DNA from: Micrococcales bacterium
GTDB lineage: Bacteria; Actinomycetota; Actinomycetes; Actinomycetales; Dermatophilaceae
Direction: 5' to 3'
Assembly: GCA_003157445.1 (NCBI GenBank)
Contig: PMJN01000340.1
Location: 1-7,440, forward strand
DNA: 7,440 nt
Below the pieces are notes generated by a model. The model was not told where the DNA came from and did no database searches. It worked only from the letters and a program-made list of their open reading frames with translations. The position numbers and the translations under genes were made by a program. Below are positions 1-6,077 of the stretch, in pieces. The stretch's first letter is position 1. Each line of letters opens with the position of its first letter.

Positions 1-18
1 AGGTCAGAGCGTCCCGAC

Positions 19-3000
19 TTATGGTCTGGCCTTCTGCGGACGATGCCCATCCCCTGCCTCAACACCGACGAGAGAATGGTCGGCCGGTGACAGTCGAGGC
101 GCTCTACGAATGTCGGGTGGCGCTTCCTGCAGCTTCTTCTTCATCTCGTTGAAGGCCAAAGTCCCGACACAGCGGCCGAGGTAGGTGTAGGCGTTGAACT
201 TGCCCTCGTCAAACCATTGGTCACCGGTTGCATCGTTGGGAAACATGGGGTGAGCCGCAGCATGTCGACGGATCTCCCAAGGCATGTCGTCATAGAGCGT
301 GGCGCGGCCGATGACGAGAACGCCAGTCTGCGCTTCAACCCCTGGAAGTCCTGGGTAGGTCACCGTGCCCGCAACGATGGGCTTCTCGGCGATTCGGTGC
401 TTCAGTTCGTCGGAGTCGTCGTTGGCGCCGCTTCGACGTGGGTCGGCTTTGTCGGGGTCCTGCAGTTTCACGGTGATACCGAGCTCGTTATAGGCGAGCG
501 TGATGGCCCGAGCAATGGATGACGCGAAGGTTTCGCTGTCACTGCTGGCATCGAAACAGTAGATCTCGGCGCAGCGGTGCCGCAGCAGCTCAACTAAACC
601 GAGGCTCTCATGGTGCGCGCCGTCGGTGACGAAGAGCATGGGAAAGTCAAAGGGGTGGATCCCGAAGATCTCCCGAAGCATGTAGGACAGCCGTCGAATC
701 CGAGGCGGTCTGGCCCGCCACCAATGGGGAGGGTCCTGCCCAAAATACGATGGGTTGGCGATCCAGGTACCCAGCCGGGCGTTCATCAGGCCCATGATCA
801 TGTTGGCCGGAACTCGCCCTGATCCCGATGCGGAGGCGAATGCAGCCCCGGATACGGCCATGGCAGCCTCAACCGTCAGATCTGCGGTGAGGCATTTCCC
901 AAGGCTCTTCCCCCCAACTCCTCTTCGCATCCTTTGGGGACTGCACCAGCCCACCTCCGGGCCTCCGATAGCGTCGAACGAGAAGCTGAACGGGAGCACC
1001 TTGCGCCCCGGAGGAGTCTGGTCCGGGTCGCTGCAGTGCGCCGAGGCACAGAAGATGACTTGGGGGGCCATCAGTGGTGGTTGCACACTCTTGGTTTGGT
1101 CGTCACCTTTCGCTTGGTTCTCTCTCTTCGGTTGGCCGCCGTTCAATGGTTGGCCGTAGTCCTCAATCGGGGTCGCTTCGTCATACGAGTACGGCTGGGC
1201 ACGGAACTCGCCGGTCTGAGTCTTGTCCTGCGGCGGTTGCCAGACCCGCCTTACCGCGAACGCAGATGCAAGACGCCGGCGATAGAACGGATGCAGGCCC
1301 ATCGCGGTCTCATCCGATGTCATGTAGAGGACGATCAGAAGCAGAGTCAGTGCAGTTGTCAGGCCCAGGTTGCTCACTGGTAGGCGCCAGTGAGGCAAGC
1401 CCCAGGTCACCATCGGATTGACACCGGGGCCGACAGTAGCCGCGTAGAAGGTGGAGCAGCCAAAAATGACGAGGTAGACCGCCAGTACCATCCCAAGTCC
1501 GACCACCACCGGCAGCCCGCGCACGATTCGGCTTCCCGTGTCGCCCAGCACTTTCTCAAGGGCGCCCTTACCTTCTCGCACCGTATTGAGGACATTGGCC
1601 CTCTGGCGGTTGAGCAGACCGAGAATCGTCGTGATCACACCCAGCAAGCCGAACAGCCCGCCCTTGAACGCACCACCCACCACGCTTCCGTTCGGGCCTT
1701 GGCCTCCCGCGAAATGGGCGATCTGCATGCTGGCCCCGGTCACGATGGGTACTGCAGCACCGAGGACGACCAACACAGCGAACGCCATCCAGGCCATCCA
1801 AGCTGCCTCAGCGACTCTCGCCCTGGCTGCTCGGTGGTTTCCCAGCCCCAGCAAGTCCGCGACGAGCCAAAGGAGAACTGCAAGGACGGCGACGCCCAGC
1901 ACGGCGAAGTCGGCTCCCCACACCGCATGCCATGGGCCTGTGAGGTCGTTCGCCCTTCCGAACGCGTTGTAAAGGTGCCCGGCCCAACGACCAGCAACCA
2001 ACGCGATGAGTGAGAGCAGCAGGGTTGAGAGCAGCGCGCCGCGGAGCACAACCAGAATTGCCGTGGACCATTCTCGAATCCCGTCGGCGATGTAGCTGCA
2101 GTGCCGGCGTAGGTAGTCGAACTCATCTGATCCCGCTCTGAAAACCCTTTCGAAGCTCAGCGCAGCCTCTTTTGGTACTTCTTGGCGACCTTCAGGGCTG
2201 GCAGATGGCTTGTTCGAGCCTTCAGAGACCGTTTCCTCAGGATGGACCGCAAGCAGGAGGGCACCGGCGGTGTACCCGCCGCCCGAGACAGCGGCCAGAT
2301 ATCGCGCGCGCATGAGCTCACAAACCTTGCCGTCTCCGCTCAGTGCGGGTTTCCTCTGTAGCGACTGGAGGGCACCTAACGAGAAGCTTGCTGATCGGAT
2401 TCCCCCACCCGACAGACAGATACCCAGTTCCCCAAATTTTCTCTTGCGTGGCAAGCCCAAGCTTCTGTGCCAGTGAGCGGTGTCGCCGCTGATGGCTTTG
2501 CCATCGAGCTGGCCCTCGATGTGGCCCTCGAAGTGGCCATCCTTGAACTTACCTTCGAAGGGGCCGTTGAAGTCGCCGTCGATATGTCCATGAAACCCCT
2601 GTTGGTCGAGGTGGCCGTCGAAGTGGCCTACGAGGTGGTGGCCGACAGAGCGGCCCCGGATTTGCCCGTCGTGCTGGCCGTCGAGGGCTTCACGTGCGAA
2701 GTCACCCCCGGTGACGTCGCCTTCGATGCTCCAAGGGCCGACGATGTCGTCGGCTCTTGGATTGCTGTTGCTCTTCTTGGACTCCTTATCATCGAGAAGG
2801 TTCACTGCCAGTCGGGAGACTGCGGTGAGCGCACCGAGAACGGCGACGATAGCGGCGATGGGCGTCAAGGCATATCCGAGGAAGGCAGCACCCTGTAGCC
2901 AGAATCCGTAGGTTCTTAAGGGCGCGTCTCCTGGTGCTGTAAGCAAGAACAGCAGTCGGTACTCAAGAACGTGAACGAGCGCCAACAGCAGCAGCACCCA

Positions 3001-3378
3001 CGTCGAGGCGTTTGAGAGCCGGCGAGCCAGGGGCCCGGCAAACACGATGCTCCCAAGGAGTCCACCAGCGGCAAGCAGAATCAGACCTGAGTACGGTGTC
3101 CAGTCGGTCGCGGCTTGACGTATCGACTCCCTCAGCAGGCCGCTCGGAGCATCGTTGCGATCCCAACCGCTCAGTTCGAGCGTCCGGATGACAAGTCCTG
3201 GCCGCGACCAATGCCATGCCATCAGGCCCAATCCGGTGAAGCAAGACACCACGAGGAGCACAGCCAGCCACTTAGGAAGGCCCTCGTCTGACTTGGCTGT
3301 CGTCACCGTTTCTTCTACGGACATGCCGATCCCTCCGCCGCCGTCGTCCTTCGGATCCGTTTGCCCTCCGGTGGGCAT
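19..3378 (-). CDS. Membrane-embedded patatin/cPLA2-like phospholipase with glycine tetrapeptide repeat
   Basis: Probable serine lipase/phospholipase acting at the cytoplasmic membrane; the substrate is unknown. Residues are numbered from the 1119-aa reading. Four hydrophobic helices lie at about 37-54, 98-116, 125-146 and 160-187, followed by a basic stretch (KKSNSN), then a repeat of glycine tetrapeptides at 234-293. The patatin core begins at 318 with GICLSGGGIRSASFSLG (oxyanion loop). The nucleophile motif is AVSGGGY, with Ser365. A membrane insertion of roughly five to seven helices follows (441-690). The core resumes with TADLTVEAAMAVSGAAF, NARLGTWIANP and VTDGAHHESLGLVELLRHRC, where Asp919 completes the Ser-Asp dyad. 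This last motif resembles the DGGHxENLGLYELVRRRC signature I recall from large bacterial patatin-like membrane proteins. An in-frame stop lies just upstream (3400-3402). The ATG at 3378 has GAGG 5 nt away, but Met19 (3324) has a stronger GGAGGG 6 nt away and may be the true start. The family call is secure; the role is not known. Confidence 0.85.
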   Translation of the reverse strand: MPTGGQTDPKDDGGGGIGMSVEETVTTAKSDEGLPKWLAVLLVVSCFTGLGLMAWHWSRPGLVIRTLELSGWDRNDAPSGLLRESIRQAATDWTPYSGLILLAAGGLLGSIVFAGPLARRLSNASTWVLLLLALVHVLEYRLLFLLTAPGDAPLRTYGFWLQGAAFLGYALTPIAAIVAVLGALTAVSRLAVNLLDDKESKKSNSNPRADDIVGPWSIEGDVTGGDFAREALDGQHDGQIRGRSVGHHLVGHFDGHLDQQGFHGHIDGDFNGPFEGKFKDGHFEGHIEGQLDGKAISGDTAHWHRSLGLPRKRKFGELGICLSGGGIRSASFSLGALQSLQRKPALSGDGKVCELMRARYLAAVSGGGYTAGALLLAVHPEETVSEGSNKPSASPEGRQEVPKEAALSFERVFRAGSDEFDYLRRHCSYIADGIREWSTAILVVLRGALLSTLLLSLIALVAGRWAGHLYNAFGRANDLTGPWHAVWGADFAVLGVAVLAVLLWLVADLLGLGNHRAARARVAEAAWMAWMAFAVLVVLGAAVPIVTGASMQIAHFAGGQGPNGSVVGGAFKGGLFGLLGVITTILGLLNRQRANVLNTVREGKGALEKVLGDTGSRIVRGLPVVVGLGMVLAVYLVIFGCSTFYAATVGPGVNPMVTWGLPHWRLPVSNLGLTTALTLLLIVLYMTSDETAMGLHPFYRRRLASAFAVRRVWQPPQDKTQTGEFRAQPYSYDEATPIEDYGQPLNGGQPKRENQAKGDDQTKSVQPPLMAPQVIFCASAHCSDPDQTPPGRKVLPFSFSFDAIGGPEVGWCSPQRMRRGVGGKSLGKCLTADLTVEAAMAVSGAAFASASGSGRVPANMIMGLMNARLGTWIANPSYFGQDPPHWWRARPPRIRRLSYMLREIFGIHPFDFPMLFVTDGAHHESLGLVELLRHRCAEIYCFDASSDSETFASSIARAITLAYNELGITVKLQDPDKADPRRSGANDDSDELKHRIAEKPIVAGTVTYPGLPGVEAQTGVLVIGRATLYDDMPWEIRRHAAAHPMFPNDATGDQWFDEGKFNAYTYLGRCVGTLAFNEMKKKLQEAPPDIRRAPRLSPADHSLVGVEAGDGHRPQKARP
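2500..2679 (-). repeat. 12-bp periodic coding repeat specifying Gly-x-hydrophobic-Asp/Glu tetrads
   Basis: This lies inside the lipase gene (residues about 234-293). On the coding strand it is a degenerate 12-nt tandem unit. The protein reads as tetrads such as GHFD, GHLD, GHID, GDFN, GPFE, GHFE, GHIE and GQLD. There are about 14 units, interrupted by QQ near 259 and by single-residue slips near 246-250 and 280. The first position is Gly, the third is usually Phe, Ile or Leu, and the fourth is usually Asp or Glu. Histidine is frequent at the second position. It sits between the fourth N-terminal helix and the patatin core, probably on the cytoplasmic side given the basic residues at 201-208. 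I do not recognise it as a named repeat family. Confidence 0.8.
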
Positions 3379-3545
3379 CGAGTCCTCGGTACCGTCCGCT
3401 CATCCGGTCCTTTCCTTCGATAGCCGACCAGAGGGCCTGCTCCGGCTCGGAAGCCTCTGGCGTTTGCTCTCGCATTCAAGGGCGGCTCTTGGGTTGACCG
3501 TTCAGTGACCCTGCGACGTGCATGAGTTGTGCCTTGGCAGTCCGT
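3379..3545 (-). other. Gap between EEP gene and lipase gene
   Basis: A 167-bp spacer on the transcribed strand between the two co-oriented minus-strand genes. It holds a 7-bp inverted repeat (CCAGAGG at 3428-3434, CCTCTGG at 3454-3460) with a 19-nt loop and no T-run. No clear -10/-35 pair is seen. Read-through transcription of the lipase gene from the EEP gene is therefore plausible but unproven. Confidence 0.4.
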
Positions 3546-4490
3546 TCAGATCGGTATACCGACAAGCACTGGCCGGTGGTCAGAGCCCGGCTCGTTGTGT
3601 CGGTCGTTCGGGTCGTTGGTGACCGACGGGGTGTGGTTATCGCCGGTGGTGACGTCGCCGGGTCCGAGGAGCTGCACCAAGTTATGGCTGACCAAGATGT
3701 GGTCGATTAGCTGGGGCTGGCCCAGGACCAGACGGGAGTACCGCTGCTTCTCGGGGATGAGCGGGGCAAGGTTCCACAGGCGTTGACCGTCCCCGGCGTC
3801 AGGCCGGTTGAACCCAGCGGTCCCGATCTCGGAGCCGGGCGGGCCGAGCAGGAGCTGGGTGGTTGCTGCGTCGGCTTCGTCGTTGCAGTCACCCAAAGCG
3901 ATCACGGGGCGGTCCATGCCCTGGTTGTCGAGCAGGGCCTGGATGTGGGCTCGGACTGTGGCAGCTTCGGCAGCCCTGCGGCTGAGTGCGTACACCCCAT
4001 ATCGAACTCTCTCGTCCTCGTCGCGGGGAGCGAAGCGGCCACCGGGGAAGGTGAGCAGTTTCGACTTCAGGTGGAAGGTAGTCAGATCCAGGCTTTGAGC
4101 ACCGACTGTCACGCGGACAGCCAGTGCCGGTCGGCCCATCACGGCCATATCGGTGTTGGTGTCGTCGACCTGGATCGGATGCAACCCGTCGGGAAAGGCT
4201 GAGACTTGCTCCACAGCTGCCAGGGGCAGCCGAGACAGGAAGCCGACCCGGATGCCGCGGCCGTCCGGTTTCGCCAGTTCCACGTGCCACTGGCCACCGA
4301 CCTGGGAAGCGAGGTCGTCCATCGCTTCGGGAGTACCGACTTCCTGGACCGCCAGCACGTCTACTTGCAGGTTGGTGATGGTCTCGGCCAGTGCTGTGAC
4401 TTTTGCTTCGTATGCCTGCCCGGTCGTGGGGCCGGCGTCCCCACCGGGCTTGAATAGATTCTCCAGGTTCCACGTGCCAACTTTGACCAT
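3546..4490 (-). CDS. Endonuclease/exonuclease/phosphatase (EEP, DNase I-like) family protein
   Basis: A metal-dependent phosphodiesterase/phosphatase fold; the substrate could be nucleic acid, a phospholipid or a phosphoinositide-type headgroup. Numbering is from the start chosen here (314 aa). All EEP signatures are present in order: WNLENLF at 7-13 (Asn8), VDVLAVQEVG with Glu50, FHLKSK with His140, ALGDCNDEAD with Asp201/Asn203, LIDHILVS with Asp263/His264, and GSDHRPVL with Asp304/His305. No signal peptide or membrane segment is seen, so it is probably cytoplasmic. The ATG at 4490 is chosen because AAGGGGG lies about 7 nt upstream and the EEP fold begins at once. The frame stays open to a TTG at 4682, but that start lacks a Shine-Dalgarno and would add 64 residues with no family resemblance. 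It is co-oriented with the lipase gene 167 bp downstream. Confidence 0.9.
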   Translation of the reverse strand: MVKVGTWNLENLFKPGGDAGPTTGQAYEAKVTALAETITNLQVDVLAVQEVGTPEAMDDLASQVGGQWHVELAKPDGRGIRVGFLSRLPLAAVEQVSAFPDGLHPIQVDDTNTDMAVMGRPALAVRVTVGAQSLDLTTFHLKSKLLTFPGGRFAPRDEDERVRYGVYALSRRAAEAATVRAHIQALLDNQGMDRPVIALGDCNDEADAATTQLLLGPPGSEIGTAGFNRPDAGDGQRLWNLAPLIPEKQRYSRLVLGQPQLIDHILVSHNLVQLLGPGDVTTGDNHTPSVTNDPNDRHNEPGSDHRPVLVGIPI

Positions 4491-4732
4491 CAAGTTCCCC
4501 CTTGATTGTGGGTCCTCGGGCGAGCATCCCGCATAGTCGCGCCACGCGGAAGAGATGCCCGCAGAAATGCCCGTAGCCAGACCCATCCTTGACCTGGCTT
4601 TTACCTGTCGCGTTGCAGAGTGGACGAGCGTGTTGACCGGGCGGGACGCATTCGCCACTGGCAGTCGGCAGTCATGATTCAAAGGGGAGCAATGGCAGAC
4701 TGAAAGCGTGGGATCTTAACCACCAGAACGCA

Positions 4733-4761
4733 TTGGATTGTTACCTGTAGCATTATATTTG
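4733..4761. promoter_or_regulatory. AT-rich promoter-like patch between divergent genes
   Basis: This is the most AT-rich patch of the GC-rich intergenic region. On the minus strand positions 4757-4752 read TATAAT, an exact -10 box, but no good -35 is found at 16-18 bp spacing. Transcription from it would give a leader of about 250 nt to the EEP ATG at 4490. On the plus strand TTGGAT (4733-4738) and TATATT (4754-4759) are 15 bp apart, a weak match that could serve the short ORF at 4848 and the membrane gene at 5081. Inferred only from base composition and motif. Confidence 0.3.
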
Positions 4762-4801
4762 CCGTCCTCGTCGGTACGGTGTCGCAGCCGCCGCAATACC
4801 G

Positions 4802-4835
4802 GATAGCAGCACAGGCACTATTGCTTCCTGCTATC
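4802..4835 (+). repeat. Hairpin upstream of short ORF
   Basis: GATAGCAG (4802-4809) is the exact reverse complement of CTGCTATC (4828-4835), giving an 8-bp stem with an 18-nt loop. The stem ends one base before the AGGGG Shine-Dalgarno (4836-4840) of the ORF at 4848, so folding in the transcript could affect ribosome access. Confidence 0.4.
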
Positions 4836-4847
4836 AGGGGCATAACG

Positions 4848-4922
4848 GTGTCCGTCAAGGATCACCTGGCGGAGCTGGGCGCGGCCTCTGGCGATCCTGC
4901 TCAAGCTCGGCGCTCTCTCTGA
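4848..4922 (+). CDS. Possible 24-residue leader peptide or gene remnant
   Basis: A GTG-started ORF of 24 codons with AGGGG exactly 7 nt upstream (4836-4840). It encodes a soluble peptide beginning VSVKDHLAEL and ending AQARRSL. Its 3' end overlaps the left arm of the 22-bp inverted repeat. No family is recognised. The next codons in a neighbouring frame (4912-4996) also look protein-like (LSEQIWPETTQD), so it could be the broken start of a longer gene rather than a functional leader. It lies upstream of, and co-oriented with, the membrane gene at 5081. Chance occurrence cannot be excluded. Confidence 0.25.
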   Translation: MSVKDHLAELGAASGDPAQARRSL

Positions 4923-4991
4923 ACAGATCTGGCCCGAGACCACGCAGGACGCCGCGGGTGCGGTCGCGGGCGCCGAGCCTGAGCAGGATCG
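4892..4991. repeat. 22-bp near-perfect inverted repeat with 56-bp centre
   Basis: Left arm 4892-4913 (CGATCCTGCTCAAGCTCGGC plus GC) and right arm 4970-4991 are reverse complements at 21 of 22 positions. The single mismatch would be a G-U pair in a minus-strand RNA and A-C in a plus-strand RNA. The 56-bp centre is GC-rich. No flanking direct repeat was recognised. It could be a MITE-like remnant, an inverted duplication or a stem-loop regulating the downstream gene. Confidence 0.6.
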
Positions 4992-5080
4992 ATGATCGGC
5001 AATGCGCAGGTTAGGCCATGGCGGCCAGGTCGTCGCAGGCTGGTAATCGCCCGAATCCTGCCAAGCCCTAAGGTGTCACA

Positions 5081-5938
5081 GTGCTAGATCCAGAATCCCT
5101 GACAACGCCAGTGGCCGCTTCGAGGGCCGTGGATCCTGCGGTCTCTGCCAGCGCCCCTACTGCGATCGGGATGGCACTAGGCATAATCGCCGCTGTTACT
5201 GCCCCGATACCAATCTTGAACTTCATATCGGCCGGCGTCGCATTTGTGGCCCTGGTCCTAGGCTGCTTCGGGCTAGCCAGTGACCATAGACGCAACGGCA
5301 CCGGCAAGGCCAGCAAGGCGCTGATCATCTTGACTAGTGTCACCATGGTTGCCATCTACGCCTGGGACTCCTGGCTGGCTGATGCCTACCAGGAAACGAT
5401 GGCCAGGAATTCTGCCTACGTTGAACCGCCGCCGATACCCGCGCTGCCGTTCACAGGCAAGATCCATAAGATGGCCATCGATGGCGATACTGGATACACG
5501 CTCAGCTCTGTGATGTGTAGCACGGAGATACCTTCGGTATACGGACCGGAGGACTTACAGGACCTGAAGAACCAGGTCAACCCAATGATCGAGAACCAGC
5601 CGAAACCGCAATTCTGCCAAGTCACCTTCAAGGTGACTAATCTCAGCCCGGCGAACGTCCAGTACCCGAGGATCCCGCTGGACTACATCCAGGCACTGGG
5701 TGTAGTCGGCCAGACCACCTATGGCGACTGGGATCCTTCCGCCCACAAGGCGAGCGTGCCACCGGAGACCATCGGAATAAGTGAGTCTGCCGTTATAGAC
5801 AGATGGGTCCAGATTTCGGTTGGCCAGAAGCTAGATGGCATCGAGTTCCACTCTGACATTCGGTTACAGAAGGGTGTTGGTATCGGTATCAAGATCCTTC
5901 CAATGCCCCGCATCATGGTCACGCGAACTAGAAGCTGA
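5081..5938 (+). CDS. DUF4190-like membrane protein with extracytoplasmic DUF4352-like domain
   Basis: Predicted membrane-anchored protein of 285 aa; molecular function unknown. After a polar Ala/Ser-rich start come two hydrophobic segments (about 28-44 and 47-66, AIGMALGIIAAVTAP and AFVALVLGCFGLAS) in the Gly/Ala-rich style of DUF4190 proteins. A third helix follows at about 79-98 (KALIILTSVTMVAIYAW). A proline-rich linker (VEPPPIPALPF) leads to a roughly 160-residue beta-rich domain. This contains FCQVTFKVTNLSPANVQYP, which resembles the strand and 'conserved N' region of telokin-like DUF4352 domains common in actinobacterial surface proteins. Cys146 and Cys179 could form a disulfide. The GTG start at 5081 is supported by TAAGG (5069-5073) about 7 nt upstream. 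Transcribed divergently from the EEP/lipase pair. The topology call is firm, the domain names tentative. Confidence 0.75.
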   Translation: MLDPESLTTPVAASRAVDPAVSASAPTAIGMALGIIAAVTAPIPILNFISAGVAFVALVLGCFGLASDHRRNGTGKASKALIILTSVTMVAIYAWDSWLADAYQETMARNSAYVEPPPIPALPFTGKIHKMAIDGDTGYTLSSVMCSTEIPSVYGPEDLQDLKNQVNPMIENQPKPQFCQVTFKVTNLSPANVQYPRIPLDYIQALGVVGQTTYGDWDPSAHKASVPPETIGISESAVIDRWVQISVGQKLDGIEFHSDIRLQKGVGIGIKILPMPRIMVTRTRS

Positions 5939-5949
5939 GGACGGTGCAA

Positions 5950-5979
5950 GCGAAGTGTCGCGCCCCGTGTCGACTTCGC
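5950..5979 (+). terminator. Hairpin just after the membrane gene
   Basis: GCGAAGT (5950-5956) and ACTTCGC (5973-5979) form a 7-bp stem around a 16-nt GC-rich loop, starting 11 nt after the stop codon. There is no T-run, so it is at best a weak or U-less actinobacterial-type terminator, inferred from position. Confidence 0.35.
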
Positions 5980-6057
5980 CGTGTTCGCCGAGATTCGCGA
6001 ACCGGTCCAACAGCAATTCACGCACCCAGTGGCGCGCCCGTGGTCGTTGTGCGCCAG

Positions 6058-6077
6058 AGCGCGGTCATGACCGCGCT
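6058..6077. promoter_or_regulatory. Perfect 20-bp palindrome centred on the GPP34 start codon
   Basis: AGCGCGGTCATGACCGCGCT is identical to its reverse complement over all 20 bases. The symmetry axis falls between A and T of the ATG at 6067. The form fits an operator for a dimeric repressor. It has no loop, so it is not a simple RNA hairpin. No regulator gene lies nearby. Confidence 0.45.

Larger units (their letters stand above)
4491..5080. other. Intergenic region between divergent genes
   Basis: About 590 bp without a recognised gene family. In order it holds the open but poorly supported N-terminal extension of the EEP frame (4491-4682), the promoter-like patch (4733-4761), a hairpin (4802-4835), a 24-codon ORF with a Shine-Dalgarno (4848-4922), and a 22-bp inverted repeat (arms 4892-4913 and 4970-4991). 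It also holds a 17-codon ORF (5018-5071) whose stop codon overlaps the ribosome binding site of the membrane gene at 5081. No tRNA or transposase is seen. Confidence 0.5.

Noticed and set aside
1390..2013. 207-codon plus-strand open frame antisense to the lipase
   Set aside because: Composition is His/Arg/Gln-rich shadow coding, and the opposite strand encodes coherent membrane helices of the lipase.
2467..2898. Open plus-strand frame with many Val/Glu/Ala repeats opposite the tetrapeptide repeat
   Set aside because: It is the antisense shadow of the 12-bp repeat in the lipase gene and has no recognisable features of its own.
3551..3562. 12-bp perfect palindrome TCGGTATACCGA at the 3' end of the EEP gene
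   Set aside because: It lies within coding sequence and is short enough to arise by chance; no partner site was seen.
19..4490. Patatin lipase plus nuclease as a CBASS-type defence system
   Set aside because: No CD-NTase, HORMA/TRIP13 or other sensor is present. The lipase is a large membrane protein unlike the compact soluble CapV effector, and the EEP protein has no known defence signature.
4491..4682. 64-residue N-terminal extension of the EEP protein from a TTG start
   Set aside because: No Shine-Dalgarno before the TTG, no family resemblance in the added residues, and a strong ribosome binding site with the first conserved EEP motif directly at the ATG of 4490.
5018..5071. 17-codon ORF just before the membrane gene
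   Set aside because: Very short, with a poor ribosome binding site and no recognisable sequence; its stop overlaps the next ribosome binding site only by position.
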